Below, in pieces: positions 26,767 through 37,181 of a DNA stretch of 64,000 nucleotides. The translations under genes were made by a program, and so were the position numbers. The notes beneath the pieces are model-generated. The model worked only from the letters and a program-made list of their open reading frames with translations, did not search any database and was not told the origin of the DNA. How positions within the stretch are numbered: the stretch's first letter is position 1; every line of letters begins with the position of its first letter. The stretch comes from Brasilonema angustatum HA4187-MV1 (GTDB taxonomy: Bacteria; Cyanobacteriota; Cyanobacteriia; Cyanobacteriales; Nostocaceae): assembly GCA_019359695.1 (NCBI GenBank), contig JAHHGV010000013.1, positions 62,001 to 126,000 of the forward strand, given 5' to 3'.

Positions 26767-27808
26767 TACTACACGAATTTCCTTGGATGCAAGCCGTGAC
26801 TGGCTTTTAAGGTTAGTCACGAGCGAAAGTTTTATTTATGTCACCAAGCGGCTATTGCAGGCGCTGTTGACTTTGTTCTTAGCGTCGGCGTTGTCGTTTA
26901 TCATTATTCAACTTGCTCCAGGAGACTATGTAGATACGCTACGGCAAAACCCAAAGATTTCTCCAGAAAGAATTGAGGAACTCAGACGACAGTTTGGTCT
27001 GGATAAATCTTGGCCAGAGCAATTTGGACTTTGGCTGTGGCGAATCATAACACAGGGGGATTTTGGCACAAGCTTTGTTTACCAGCGGTCAGTGGGGTCG
27101 CTGTTGTGGGAACGGGTACCTGCCACTTTGCTGTTGGCAGTGTCTTCTTTGATTGTAACCTGGGCGATCGCCATCCCTTTGGGGATAGTCGCGGCTGTGA
27201 AACAAAATCAGTTGGTTGACCGCATTTTGCAGGTAATTAGTTATGCTGGACAAGGGTTTCCCAGTTTCATCACAGCTTTATTGTTGCTGATTTTAGCCCA
27301 AAACCTCTCACCCATTTTTCCAGTGGGTGACATGACTAGTATTAATCACAATGAACTCAATTGGTTTGGTCAAATCTTAGATATTGGCTGGCACATGATT
27401 TTACCCACGATTGCTTTGAGTGTCACCAGCTTTGCTGGCTTACAGCGTATTACTCGTGGTGAATTATTGGATGTGCTACGTCAAGATTATATTCAAACAG
27501 CTCGTGCCAAAGGACTGCCAGAAAACCGTGTTATTTATGTTCATGCTTTGCGCAATGCAATCAACCCTTTGATTACTTTGTTAGGTTTTGAATTAGCAGG
27601 TTTATTGGGTGGTGCATTTATTGCAGAATTTTTCTTCAATTGGCCTGGTTTAGGAAGATTGACTTTACAAGCGGTGCAGGCTCAAGATTTATATTTGGTG
27701 ATGGCAAGTTTGGTTATCAGCGCTGTACTACTGAGTATTGGTAATTTGATAGCGGATTTGTTACTGAAGGTGAGTGATCCTCGCATTCGTTTAGAAAATC
27801 TCAATTAA
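26762..27808 (+). CDS. Oligopeptide/dipeptide-type ABC transporter permease (DppB/OppB)
   Basis: A 348-aa inner-membrane permease with six membrane segments. The family marks are FIIIQLAPGDYVD after helix 1, LRRQFGLDKSWPEQFGLWL, GDFGTSF, and the EAA loop YIQTARAKGLPENRVIYVHALRNAINPLI. It would pair with a DppC-type permease, two ATPases and a binding protein to import peptides or nickel, but none of these is adjacent. The start lacks a clear ribosome site because it lies in the heptamer repeat. Confidence 0.9.
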   Translation: MTTTRISLDASRDWLLRLVTSESFIYVTKRLLQALLTLFLASALSFIIIQLAPGDYVDTLRQNPKISPERIEELRRQFGLDKSWPEQFGLWLWRIITQGDFGTSFVYQRSVGSLLWERVPATLLLAVSSLIVTWAIAIPLGIVAAVKQNQLVDRILQVISYAGQGFPSFITALLLLILAQNLSPIFPVGDMTSINHNELNWFGQILDIGWHMILPTIALSVTSFAGLQRITRGELLDVLRQDYIQTARAKGLPENRVIYVHALRNAINPLITLLGFELAGLLGGAFIAEFFFNWPGLGRLTLQAVQAQDLYLVMASLVISAVLLSIGNLIADLLLKVSDPRIRLENLN

Positions 27809-27879
27809 ATCATTTTAAATCAAAGGAATGGTACACTCATATTGAGCGTCCTTCGTCATTAGTTATTGGTACAAAACTA

Positions 27880-27912
27880 CTGACTAATGACTAGTGACTA
27901 ATGACTGATAAC
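27880..27912 (+). repeat. TAATGAC-type heptamers
   Basis: Repeats of the form actaatgactagtgactaatgact end directly before the next start codon. Confidence 0.6.
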
Positions 27913-27913
27913 T

Positions 27914-28195
27914 ATGTTTTCTGAAGTTTATTATCTGGTGCGATCGCAAGCTGATGGTCGTTATCTGGTGGCTCGTTCCGACCGTAAAGCTAATGGTTTT
28001 TTACTGTTGTTTCGCGAACACTTTGATGCCCTCAGCTACCTCAACACTCATGCTGGTGAGGTGGCAAACCGCTTTGCTGTAGAATCTGTTGCTGGCTCTC
28101 AAATAGGACCTTTGCTGAAACGCTGGGGTTTTAGTGGCGTGGGTATTGTTTCTGACCCATTATTACCAAAAATTGAATTTTTGCAACAAAACTAA
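27914..28195 (+). CDS. Conserved small protein of unknown function
   Basis: A 93-aa protein I do not recognise. It is mixed alpha/beta: an N-terminal strand pair (YYLVRSQADGRYLVARS), a helix (REHFDALSYLNTHA) and a C-terminal segment with PLLKRWGFSGVGIVSDP. It has no signal peptide or membrane segment. It is followed by a bidirectional terminator shared with purF. Confidence 0.7.
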   Translation: MFSEVYYLVRSQADGRYLVARSDRKANGFLLLFREHFDALSYLNTHAGEVANRFAVESVAGSQIGPLLKRWGFSGVGIVSDPLLPKIEFLQQN

Positions 28196-28221
28196 ACCGC
28201 AGAGAAACTTTTTCTGCGGTT
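28195..28221. terminator. Bidirectional terminator between the 93-aa gene and purF
   Basis: AACCGCAGA (28195-28203) pairs with TCTGCGGTT (28213-28221). The loop and flanks carry T-rich runs on both strands. Confidence 0.75.
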
Positions 28222-28236
28222 CAAAACCTAAAATCC

Positions 28237-29733
28237 CTAAACAGATACTTTCTCCAATATCAATTTAGAACGCTTCACTTGTTCGGGAACAGAAACTGGG
28301 TAGTCTCCAGTGAAGCAAGCACAACAAAAGCTTTCTGGATCTTCTCGTGTTGACTTTAGCATTCCTTCCCTAGTGAGATAGGCAAGGCTATCTACTTCTA
28401 GTTGCTTGGCAATTTCTTCTACTGAGGTAGTAGCAGCAATCAGTTGGTCTTGGGTATCAGTATCAATACCATAAAAGCAGGGATGAGTTACTGGTGGAGA
28501 GGAAATCCGCATATGCACTTCCAGCGCACCTGCTTCACGCAAGGCTTTAACTAACTTACGGCTGGTAGTTCCCCGCACAATGGAATCATCTACAATGATC
28601 ACGCGTTTACCAAATAGCACATCTTTGAGAGGGTTGAGTTTCATGCGGATACCTGATTCTCGCATACTCTGTGTTGGCTGAATAAAAGTACGCCCCACAT
28701 AGCGGTTCTTAATCAATCCTTCCGCATAAGGAATGCCAGAAGCTTGAGAGTAGCCTATAGCAGCGGGAATTCCAGAATCAGGGACACCAATCACCAAATC
28801 AGCATCAGCCGGAGATTCTTGAGCCAGTCGCCGTCCTATACGCATCCGATAGGTGTACAAACTTTCGTTGTGCATCACGCTATCAGGACGAGCAAAGTAA
28901 ATCATCTCAAAAATGCACATCTTTCTCTTGCACTTTTGACTCCATTGAAACGAAGTTAAACCAACTTCCGTAATCCAAACCATTTCACCTGGTTCCACAT
29001 CTCGCAGGTATTGTGCACCAATGATGTCTAAACCACAAGTTTCAGAGGAGAGAACATAGCGAACTGGATTATCACCCAAGGTACCAATCACAAGGGGACG
29101 AATACCATTGGGGTCGCGAACGCCCATTATACCTTGTGATGTACCAATAACTAAGCTAAAAGCTCCTTGGCAGCGGTGAAAAGCCCGCATGCAGCCTTCT
29201 TGCCAATCTGCACCAGCGTTGATTTCTTCAGCAATGGCAAAAGCAATCATTTCTGAGTCAGTGGTGCTAACTAAGTTGCAGTTGTTCTTCAACAACTCCT
29301 CTCGTAGCGGCACAGTATTGACTAAATTTCCATTATGTGCTAAAGCGACAGTTCCCAAGCGAGTTTCCACAACAGCAGGTTGAGCGTTCACTTTGCGGCT
29401 AGAACCCGTGGTTGAATAACGAGTGTGACCAACAGCTATAGTTCCAGGCAAGTTTTCCAAGATTGATTCATTAAAGACTTGGGACACCAACCCCATGTCT
29501 TTGTGTAACTTGACTCGTTCACCCTCAAATGTGGCAATACCAGCCGATTCTTGACCCCGGTGCTGGAGGGCGTACAATCCAAAGTATGTTAGTTTGGCAA
29601 CGTCTTCTCCTGGTGCGTAGATACCAAAAACACCGCAAGCTTCTTCTGGCTTATCTGGACGATTTTCATGGTCATTGACTGAGTTATTAGGCAATTGAGA
29701 GTCATCCAAAGAGTCGGGTTGGTGAGGAATCAT
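28237..29733 (-). CDS. purF: Amidophosphoribosyltransferase
   Basis: A 498-aa enzyme of the first step of purine synthesis. A propeptide of about 32 residues precedes the Ntn nucleophile Cys in EEACGVFGIY. The glutaminase part has LQHRGQESAG and AHNGNLVN; the PRPP site is VIIVDDSIVRGTTS. Cysteines in MCIFEMIYF, HPCFYG and FCCACFTGDYPV fit the Fe4S4-containing, propeptide-processed class of Bacillus. It lies 147 bases downstream of purL on the same strand. Confidence 0.97.
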   Translation of the reverse strand: MIPHQPDSLDDSQLPNNSVNDHENRPDKPEEACGVFGIYAPGEDVAKLTYFGLYALQHRGQESAGIATFEGERVKLHKDMGLVSQVFNESILENLPGTIAVGHTRYSTTGSSRKVNAQPAVVETRLGTVALAHNGNLVNTVPLREELLKNNCNLVSTTDSEMIAFAIAEEINAGADWQEGCMRAFHRCQGAFSLVIGTSQGIMGVRDPNGIRPLVIGTLGDNPVRYVLSSETCGLDIIGAQYLRDVEPGEMVWITEVGLTSFQWSQKCKRKMCIFEMIYFARPDSVMHNESLYTYRMRIGRRLAQESPADADLVIGVPDSGIPAAIGYSQASGIPYAEGLIKNRYVGRTFIQPTQSMRESGIRMKLNPLKDVLFGKRVIIVDDSIVRGTTSRKLVKALREAGALEVHMRISSPPVTHPCFYGIDTDTQDQLIAATTSVEEIAKQLEVDSLAYLTREGMLKSTREDPESFCCACFTGDYPVSVPEQVKRSKLILEKVSV

Positions 29734-29880
29734 GGCAGCTGTGCTCCTGATGAGGATGTCAAGTCACAAACAATATTTCTAAGGACAGTTGCAGATAATT
29801 TTAATAATTCTTAACCATCCATTAACACAGTACCGCAATTATGCCTATCAACGCCAGTGTCTTGAATAAGGAAATGCTAT

Positions 29881-32247
29881 CTATGAATTAGAAGTCGTGT
29901 TATGAATGGTCAAACGGCTTTGAATTGCGTTTAGATAGCGATCGCTCACTTCCTCAATTGTAACTTTTATTAAAGTGTGATTGCCAGTTGTTAAGATTCG
30001 CAAACCTATTTCGGAATTTTCAACCGTACCAAGTTTTTGCCAATGATGACCTAGTTGTTCTGTTAAAAGACTCTCCCAAGTTTTTTGTTGTTCTCTTCCA
30101 ACAGAGACTACAATTCGTGCGCCACCTTCACCAAAAAGAACTTCATCCCAACGTTGGTTGTTATCTGCTGGTAACTCTAATTGGATTTGGGCACCAAATT
30201 TGCCAGTTATACAACATTCTGCCAGAGCAACGGCGACTCCACCCTCAGCACAATCATGAGCCGAACGTACCCAACCTTTGCGAATTCCCTCGCGACAGAC
30301 TTGTTGTACTTGGCGTTCCAATTCAAAATCAACTCGTGGCGGTTTTCCAGCAACAGTGTTGTGGATAGTGGCTAAATATTCCGAACCGCCTAGCGTTGAG
30401 TGGGAAGAAAGTTCACCCAACAAATAAATCAAATCACCATTCACTTGCCAAGCTTGACCACAAATCTTGGTCAAATCAGGGATTAAGCCTACCATACCAA
30501 CAACAGGGGTAGGATAGATTGGTTGTGGCTTGCCTTGAGAATCGAGAGTTTCATTGTAAAGAGAGACATTTCCCCCCGTCACTGGAGTTGTCATTTCTCG
30601 ACAACCTTCAGCCAAACCACGACAAGCTTCTGCTAATTGCCAGTAACCAATAGGTTTTTCTGGACTGCCAAAATTCAGGTTATCAGTAACCGCTAAAGGT
30701 TCAGCACCTACACAGCTAAGATTTCGTGCTGCTTCTGCGACAACTGCTTTAGCTCCCTCATAGGGATCAAGATAAACATAACGGGGATTGCAATCAACCG
30801 TAGCCGCTACAGCGCTTTTGACACTGGAGACTATTTCCTCATCCTCGCCCAACTGTGGACGCAAGCGAATCACAGAAGCATCTGCACCACCTGGCAACAT
30901 AACGGTGTTATTCTGCACCTGATGGTCGTATTGACGATATACCCAACGTTTTGACGCAATGCTAGGAGTATCCAGCAAAGTCAACAGAATGTCATTCCAA
31001 CTTTGCAAGCGTCCTTGAATTTCTATACCAGCAGATGTACTCTTAGGCAGAGAATCAGGAGTCCATTCCCAAGCTTTTTGTGCATATTCCGGTGGTTGGG
31101 CCAACAATTCCCGGTGATATAGTGGGGTATTTTCTGCCAACGCCGTTGCAGGAATTTCTGCAGCAACTTCACCCTGGAATAAAATCCGGACAATGGGTTC
31201 AGCAATAACAGAACCTGCAACAACTGCCTGCAGTCCCCATCGATGGAAAATGTCAATTAACTCTTGTTCGCGTCCCTTGTGTGCAACAAACAACATCCGT
31301 TCTTGAGATTCGGAAAGCAAATATTCGTAGGGAACCATTCCTGCTTCCCGTACAGGAATTTTGTCTAAATCGAATTCGATGCCCACATCGCCTTTTGCAG
31401 CCATTTCTGAGGTAGAACAGGTAATACCCGCAGCCCCCATATCCTGTGCGGCGACGACTGCACCTGTTTTAAACGCCTCCAAACAAGCTTCAATTAACGA
31501 CTTCTCCAAAAAAGGATCGCCCACTTGTACCGCTGGGCGATCGTCCATAGACTCATCACTAAGTTCTGCACTGGCAAAACTTGCACCTCCCATACCATCA
31601 CGTCCAGTCGTAGAACCAACATAAAGCACGGGGTTACCTATACCAGACGCCCCAGATTTAACAATTTCTGGCGTTTCCATCAATCCCAGCGCCATCACAT
31701 TCACCAAAGGGTTATCAGAGTAAGCCCGATCAAAGTAAACTTCACCGCCGACAGTGGGGACACCTACGCAATTTCCGTAATGGGAGATACCAGCAACAAC
31801 GCCACTAAAAAGCCTTTGGGTTTTCGCATCGTCTAGAGAACCAAAGCGCAGAGAATTTAACACGGCAATGGGACGCGCACCCATTGTAAAAATATCTCTT
31901 AAGATACCTCCTACTCCTGTGGCAGCTCCTTGAAAAGGTTCAACCGCTGATGGATGGTTGTGTGACTCAATCTTAAACGCAAGTCGCAGACCATCGCCCA
32001 AATCTACAACACCAGCATTTTCACCAGGTCCAACAAGAATGCGGGATCCTGTTGTGGGAAACTGTTTGAGTAACGGACGGGAATTCTTATAACAGCAATG
32101 TTCTGACCACATCACCCCAAACATTCCCAGTTCCGCTTTGTTGGGATGACGCCCCAGACGCCTGACAATTTCTTCATATTCTTCTAGCTTCAAACCAACA
32201 GCTGCGATTTCTTCAGGAGAAAAAGGAGCATCGGAAATGGGGATCAT
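29881..32247 (-). CDS. purL: Phosphoribosylformylglycinamidine synthase subunit PurL
   Basis: A 788-aa short-form PurL. Motifs include [46 protein letters not shown] and the second half-repeat with [11 protein letters not shown] and [14 protein letters not shown]. The short form needs PurS and PurQ, which are not in the window. With purF just downstream it forms a small pur cluster. Confidence 0.97.
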   Translation of the reverse strand: MIPISDAPFSPEEIAAVGLKLEEYEEIVRRLGRHPNKAELGMFGVMWSEHCCYKNSRPLLKQFPTTGSRILVGPGENAGVVDLGDGLRLAFKIESHNHPSAVEPFQGAATGVGGILRDIFTMGARPIAVLNSLRFGSLDDAKTQRLFSGVVAGISHYGNCVGVPTVGGEVYFDRAYSDNPLVNVMALGLMETPEIVKSGASGIGNPVLYVGSTTGRDGMGGASFASAELSDESMDDRPAVQVGDPFLEKSLIEACLEAFKTGAVVAAQDMGAAGITCSTSEMAAKGDVGIEFDLDKIPVREAGMVPYEYLLSESQERMLFVAHKGREQELIDIFHRWGLQAVVAGSVIAEPIVRILFQGEVAAEIPATALAENTPLYHRELLAQPPEYAQKAWEWTPDSLPKSTSAGIEIQGRLQSWNDILLTLLDTPSIASKRWVYRQYDHQVQNNTVMLPGGADASVIRLRPQLGEDEEIVSSVKSAVAATVDCNPRYVYLDPYEGAKAVVAEAARNLSCVGAEPLAVTDNLNFGSPEKPIGYWQLAEACRGLAEGCREMTTPVTGGNVSLYNETLDSQGKPQPIYPTPVVGMVGLIPDLTKICGQAWQVNGDLIYLLGELSSHSTLGGSEYLATIHNTVAGKPPRVDFELERQVQQVCREGIRKGWVRSAHDCAEGGVAVALAECCITGKFGAQIQLELPADNNQRWDEVLFGEGGARIVVSVGREQQKTWESLLTEQLGHHWQKLGTVENSEIGLRILTTGNHTLIKVTIEEVSDRYLNAIQSRLTIHNTTSNS

Positions 32248-33737
32248 GGTAATAATGCAGCAAGGGGACAGAGCATTATTTTAGCGATTTAAGTGCCCCG
32301 TAGGTATCCACGTAAATGGTTTTCTATTTTTTCAAGTAAGATGCTGCGTGCTTTGTTCTGCTGCAATCGTTATTCTTGCTGAAGTTAATTGCAACAGGTG
32401 ACAAATTAATATTGCTACGAAGGGGCTCGTTTTTTCTGTCCAAGTGCTTACATTTAGCTGAACTCTGTTCATGATAGAGGTTTTCGGTCAACTGTATAAA
32501 CACGTAATTTTTTATAGGCACTTTAAGTTTCCGAAAAACCAAATAAGTGTTTTCACTATTTGAAGAAGAGAGATCCTTTCATACGATTAATATTAACTAA
32601 GTCAAGTGTGATAAATGAGTTTTGCCATATACAATACGCGTATCTAAAGTGATGATAAAACAAGTTCGAAATTGTTAAAATCATCAGTTTTTTCATAGGC
32701 AATCATACTTGTATTAGTTAACAAAATTTGATTTTTGTAGTGTCATAACTACTACTCAACACAATTGTCCCACGTACCCAATTGATTGAATTTGTGGCTT
32801 AGTCTGTTCTTTTCACAAAAGGAATTGTAAAAAAATGTTAGGGGAATCTTTCTCTGTTGAAGGTTCCTCTAATAAAATTTACCAATAGACGGAAAACCCA
32901 TTTATTGACATGGCTGGCTCGCCAATGTACTAGTGTACGTTAAATGTGGAAAGAGAGCGACCATTTTAAACAAGTAAAAATTTAACAATACAAGTATTCT
33001 TTGTTTTCACTTTTTCCTTGTTGTACTAGTGCAAAAAAGCACTTAGACTGTCAGCCAAGGCGTTACTCCAGGTAAGGCTGTAATCCTTATATAATCTATT
33101 TTTTATCTGTTCATAAATGTCGCGCTGTACTAACTTGGCTTCCTATGTGAAGCGCAAGTTACACATTTGGGATGCTCCTGAAATATCTACTATGTGTATA
33201 AAATAATTTATTGAGCCAAATATTGTTTCTGATTCTCCAGAAACTGGCTGCTTCTTAGGTAAAAGGCTATGCTGGTTATAGCTTAATTTTTTAGTTATTA
33301 AAAGATGAAATTTTGCGTTTTTATCTGTCTATGCAGTTTATTAGAAATAATTTTGTGATGAAAATCACTGATGCTGATGATTGAGATCCTATTTTTTATA
33401 TAAATGAATAGACATAATACTAATAACTGAACTCTAGCCGAGTCATTAATAGGGAACACACTAAACGCCGACAGCTTTCACAAAAAGACTGCCGGCTTTT
33501 TGTATATCAGGGGAAATAGGGAAATAGGAAAATAAAAGTAGTAACAAATGACTCTTGACTATCAAATAAAATTTCCCCACAACCTGTTAGTAACTTGACA
33601 CAAGTTGTGCCGTAGCCACTATCTAGTGTGGGGAGGGTATGATCAGTATATGGGTATTATTGACATTGAGGGGTAGTTGACTGCATTCTAAATTTGTAGT
33701 CCGCAAATCCACTCAAAGAAGTCTCACTAACTTTGTC
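32248..33737. other. 1.5 kb gene-poor AT-rich region
   Basis: Only tiny open frames are visible, and none has protein-like composition; a 72-codon minus-strand frame at 32324-32542 is not convincing. A terminator-like hairpin lies at 33464-33505. The length of the gap between purL and apcD would allow small RNAs. Confidence 0.4.
33464..33505 (+). terminator. Orphan terminator-like hairpin
   Basis: GCCGACAG pairs with CTGCCGGC (one mismatch) around a 16-base loop, followed by TTTTTG on the plus strand. No plus-strand gene lies within 1 kb upstream, so it may end a small RNA. Confidence 0.45.
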
Positions 33738-34223
33738 TTAAGACATCGCTTGAATGATGTAGTCAAAGTAGGGGGCTGTTTCAGCCGCGTCTTCTGCATT
33801 CAGTAAGTTAAGGGAGGCTTTTTTCAGACAGTTGATTGCTTCTACCATTCCAGGTACGGGAACGCCGAGGGAATTGTACATTTCCCTGACACCAATTAAA
33901 CCAATATCTTCAATTGGTTGTTTGTCACCTGCTAGTATGCCGTAAGTGATTAGGCGTAAGTACCAACCGTAGTCACGTACACATAAAGCACGTTGTCTTT
34001 GCCCGTATGCATTGCCCCCAGGTGAGATAAAATCCGGACGCTTCTGCCAAAGCTGTTTAGTAGCTTCTTGAACTATCTTTTTTTCATTTTCGGCTAAGGT
34101 TGAGACAATTCGTATCCGTTGCTCGCCGGTTTGCAAATAGTCTTTGATATTGTTGAGCTCGCCACTGCTAGGATAACGCAGTTCGTCGTCGGCTTGGAGA
34201 ATAACTTGGCTTACTACAGTCAT
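33738..34223 (-). CDS. apcD: Allophycocyanin B alpha-type subunit
   Basis: A 161-aa phycobiliprotein. The N-terminus [23 protein letters not shown] and the C-terminal [11 protein letters not shown] match ApcD rather than ApcA. The chromophore cysteine lies in [18 protein letters not shown] near residue 81, and the GGNAYGQ turn is present. ApcD is a terminal energy emitter in the phycobilisome core and feeds mainly photosystem I. It stands alone, as in other cyanobacteria, not in the apcABC operon. Confidence 0.93.
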   Translation of the reverse strand: MTVVSQVILQADDELRYPSSGELNNIKDYLQTGEQRIRIVSTLAENEKKIVQEATKQLWQKRPDFISPGGNAYGQRQRALCVRDYGWYLRLITYGILAGDKQPIEDIGLIGVREMYNSLGVPVPGMVEAINCLKKASLNLLNAEDAAETAPYFDYIIQAMS

Positions 34224-34431
34224 GATTATTGCAATGACATGAATTAATTATTATTTGCTAGTTTAACGAGTGTTGAGGACACAAGTGAAGAGAGGACAAC
34301 GAAACAATGTGATCGCTTTCCCAGCGGAAGACACTTGGGTACCAAGAGTTGTTGCGGACTTGCGCCGCCCCTGGAAACTATGCCCCGAGGGTGGTTTCAC
34401 TGCCTTGCAGTGGCGGCTATTGATCAAAAAC

Positions 34432-34447
34432 GAATGACTAATGACTA
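34432..34447 (+). repeat. ATGACTA heptamers at the rlmD start codon
   Basis: The start codon ATG 34441 belongs to the second heptamer of aatgactaatgactaaa. The preceding 170 bases after apcD show only repeat-like sequence. Confidence 0.6.
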
Positions 34448-35838
34448 AAAAAACTTGGAAACAGGGTGAATTAATTGACGTTGATATTGTGGATTTGAAT
34501 GATGCAGGTGATGGTGTGGGGCGTTGGCAAGAAAGGATCGTATTTGTAAGCGACACTGTACCGGGCGATCGCGCTGTTGTCTTTTTGGTACACGTTAAAC
34601 CCAACTACGCTCACGCTAAACTCAAACAACTTCTCAAATCATCGCCCTACCGCGTCCGACCTAGCTGTATCGTGGCTGATAAATGTGGTGGTTGTCAATG
34701 GCAGCATATTGATTATCAGTACCAGTTGCTAGCAAAGCAAAATCAAGTTATCCAGGCTTTGGAACGTATTGGCGGTTTTGTCCAACCACCGGTAGATCCA
34801 GTGCTTTCGACTGCTGAATGTTTGGGCTACCGTAACAAAGCGACTTATCCTGTGGGATTATCTGCCACTCTTACGGTTCAAGCTGGTTACTACCAAAAAG
34901 GTAGCCACCAATTGATTAACTTGAACCAATGTCCTGTACAAGATCCAAGATTAAATCCTTTGCTGTTGGAAGTTAAACAGGACATCCAAAAGCGGGGTTG
35001 GCAAGTTTACAACGAACAGCGCCACACAGGTGTTGTACGTCATCTTAGTTTACGCATTGGTCGCCGCACAGGGGAAATTTTACTAACTTTGGTGGTTAAG
35101 GACCCGAATTTAGACGGAATTCAAGACCAAGCACTCGAATGGTTAAAGCGCTATCCCCAGTTAGTGGGGGTTTGTTTGAACCGCAACCCAAACCGTACTA
35201 ATGCCATTTTTGGACGGGAAACTCATTGCATTGCTGGGCATTCTTACTTAAGAGAAAAATTTGCCGGACTAGAATTCCAAGTACGACCAGATACATTTTT
35301 CCAAGTAAATACGGAGACTGCAGAAGCATTGTTGCAGGTCATTAAATCAGAACTCAATTTACAAGGTTCTGAGGTGTTACTTGATACTTATTGTGGTATT
35401 GGGACGTTGACATTGCCACTTGCCAAACAAGTTAAAAAAGCAATCGGGTTAGAATTGCAACCTGAGGCAGTAGAACAAGCAATTTTAAATGCAAAGCATA
35501 ATGAGATTTCAAATGTCATTTTTCAGACTGGGGCTGTGGAGAAATTACTTCCTGAGATAGAAATTTTGCCAGACATTGTTCTGCTTGATCCACCACGTAA
35601 GGGATGCGATCGCACTGTAATTGAAACTTTACTCAAATCTAAACCCCGACGTATTGTTTACATCAGTTGTAAAGTCGCTACCCTTGCTCGTGACCTCAAA
35701 TTACTTTGTCAAAACGGGGTATATAGTCTCACACGGGTACAACCGGCTGATTTTTTTGGGCAAACCGCTCATGTGGAAGCTGCCGCATTTCTTGTCCTCT
35801 CACAATTGGACAAAGGTACTAACTCATTTACAACTTAG
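34441..35838 (+). CDS. rlmD: 23S rRNA (uracil-5-)-methyltransferase, RlmD/RumA family
   Basis: A 465-aa protein. The N-terminal TRAM domain (1-60) is followed by the Fe-S cysteine cluster CIVADKCGGCQWQ, then the SAM domain with LLDTYCGIGTLTLPLA, LLDPPRKGCD and the catalytic cysteine in IVYISCKVATLARDL. It methylates U at C5 in 23S rRNA; whether it targets U1939, U747 or a tRNA cannot be decided from sequence. The start is fixed by the heptamer ATG; no good alternative is nearby. Confidence 0.9.
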   Translation: MTKKTWKQGELIDVDIVDLNDAGDGVGRWQERIVFVSDTVPGDRAVVFLVHVKPNYAHAKLKQLLKSSPYRVRPSCIVADKCGGCQWQHIDYQYQLLAKQNQVIQALERIGGFVQPPVDPVLSTAECLGYRNKATYPVGLSATLTVQAGYYQKGSHQLINLNQCPVQDPRLNPLLLEVKQDIQKRGWQVYNEQRHTGVVRHLSLRIGRRTGEILLTLVVKDPNLDGIQDQALEWLKRYPQLVGVCLNRNPNRTNAIFGRETHCIAGHSYLREKFAGLEFQVRPDTFFQVNTETAEALLQVIKSELNLQGSEVLLDTYCGIGTLTLPLAKQVKKAIGLELQPEAVEQAILNAKHNEISNVIFQTGAVEKLLPEIEILPDIVLLDPPRKGCDRTVIETLLKSKPRRIVYISCKVATLARDLKLLCQNGVYSLTRVQPADFFGQTAHVEAAAFLVLSQLDKGTNSFTT

Positions 35839-36234
35839 GTGAAATAAAAATTTGTCGCCCAATGCATCGTCAGAATGCTATAATACTATTAAGATAAATA
35901 TATAATTCCTTTTGTGTAAAGAGATTGACGTTGCAAAAACTCTCCGAAAAATATGAAACGAGCTGTCTAAAATGCGAATTGGCGTAAAAGAGTATTAACG
36001 TACTCTTTTCACTAAAAAACATATCAGTTGCTTACTGTTGAAACAGTTGCAAATAAGCCGTTTTTTCTGTAAGTGACTCTATGTCAAAAAGGAGAGTTAA
36101 TGCTCCCTAGCATTTTCAAAATTTAGTTGTGAAGACGAAAGTTTGAAGGCAACATAACCACCTCAAATTCTATCAGGGTGCCTGTGACAGCAAACTGATG
36201 TCTAGCTAACTCTGAAAGCTACGGGGTTTCTATT
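35839..36234. other. Intergenic region with one hairpin
   Basis: It holds a perfect 9-bp hairpin AAAAGAGTA/TACTCTTTT at 35988-36011, probably a weak terminator or leader structure. No coding frame is supported. Confidence 0.4.
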
Positions 36235-36690
36235 GTGATCACTATCTCGCTTCGTCCTACAGGGCGTAATTGGGGTACAATTAGTTTTGCCTCAACTTTG
36301 TACCTCTGTCCGATACTAGATTTGCTTTTGGCAGAAATTCCGGGCAAATTACAAGCAGAACTGCGGCTAGGACTTCAAGAAGCTCTGGTAAACGCAGCCA
36401 AACACGGTAACAATCTAGATCCTGGGAAAAGGGTTGTTGTTCGCTTTTCCTTAATTGATAATCAGTATTGGTGGGTCATATCAGACCAAGGTAGCGGTTT
36501 TACACCATGTTTTACTAGCGACGTTGATATCGATCCCACAGAATATTTACCACCCGATGAGTCAGAAAATGGTCGTGGTATGTCTATTCTTCATCAAATT
36601 TTTGATCAGGTTCAATGGAACAGTAAAGGTACAGAGTTGAGGCTTTGTAAACAAATAGAAAATCGAAACCGGCTTGCTTTGCGACGCTGA
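36235..36690 (+). CDS. Anti-sigma-factor-like ATP-binding protein (HATPase_c)
   Basis: A 151-aa GHKL ATPase starting at GTG 36235. The N box is LQEALVNAAKHGN, the G1 box DQGSGF and the G2 box GRGMSI. It resembles RsbW/SpoIIAB serine kinases that bind sigma factors and phosphorylate STAS antagonists. No STAS partner or phosphatase is adjacent, so the target is unknown. There is no membrane segment or sensor domain. Confidence 0.85.
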   Translation: MITISLRPTGRNWGTISFASTLYLCPILDLLLAEIPGKLQAELRLGLQEALVNAAKHGNNLDPGKRVVVRFSLIDNQYWWVISDQGSGFTPCFTSDVDIDPTEYLPPDESENGRGMSILHQIFDQVQWNSKGTELRLCKQIENRNRLALRR

Positions 36691-36752
36691 AGACGGATAA
36701 GCCAGAGGAGGAAGTGAACTTTCAAAATCTGGCTTATCCTCCTTATCTTGCC

Positions 36753-37049
36753 CTATTTCTTTTGATCGCCGTGAGTTGGACAAGGTGGAGCAGAAATAGA
36801 GCGATCCAACCAACCAGTTGCTTGCTGTAGTCTGAGTAAAGCTTCTTGTGGTTCATCTTTAAGAAGAAACACAACAGCGGCTGCCACTTGTTCACTTGCG
36901 CGAACATTGCGGTTAGACTTGAGACGATGCCAATCGTTAGGAGAGATGCTCAGCTTCTCCATCAGGGCTTGGGCTAGTTCCAAGCTGCTAAACTGATTGA
37001 GTTGACTAGCTTTAGGTAGCTGGGTTGATTTCGACATAATATCAGACAT
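36753..37049 (-). CDS. Conserved cyanobacterial small protein (possibly DUF6439)
   Basis: A 98-aa protein. The C-terminal half NVRASEQVAAAVVFLLKDEPQEALLRLQQ forms amphipathic helices and is followed by the conserved-looking SAPPCPTHG. I associate this pattern with a cyanobacterial family of unknown function, DUF6439, but only tentatively. It is convergent with the HATPase gene. Confidence 0.7.
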   Translation of the reverse strand: MSDIMSKSTQLPKASQLNQFSSLELAQALMEKLSISPNDWHRLKSNRNVRASEQVAAAVVFLLKDEPQEALLRLQQATGWLDRSISAPPCPTHGDQKK

Positions 37050-37159
37050 GAGTGCTGAGTACTGAAGTTGTACATAAGAGTCTGGGGCTATTTCATTCTA
37101 TGCACAACCACCCGGAAATAAATTTATAGTCTAATAGCCGAAATTGTTAAAACGGACAT

Positions 37160-37180
37160 CTTGCACCCGGAGGGTGCAAG
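37160..37180 (+). promoter_or_regulatory. Hairpin presenting a GGAGG ribosome site
   Basis: CTTGCACCC and GGGTGCAAG form a perfect 9-bp stem with loop GGA. The GGAGGG Shine-Dalgarno sequence spans loop and stem and lies seven bases before ATG 37182. Translation could depend on melting of this hairpin. Confidence 0.55.
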
Positions 37181-37181
37181 T

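Noticed and set aside
32324-32542. 72-codon minus-strand frame
   Set aside because: Low-complexity AT-rich composition, no ribosome site and no recognisable motif.
34263-34604. 113-codon minus-strand frame before rlmD
   Set aside because: It overlaps the rlmD start in antisense and consists of intergenic repeat sequence.
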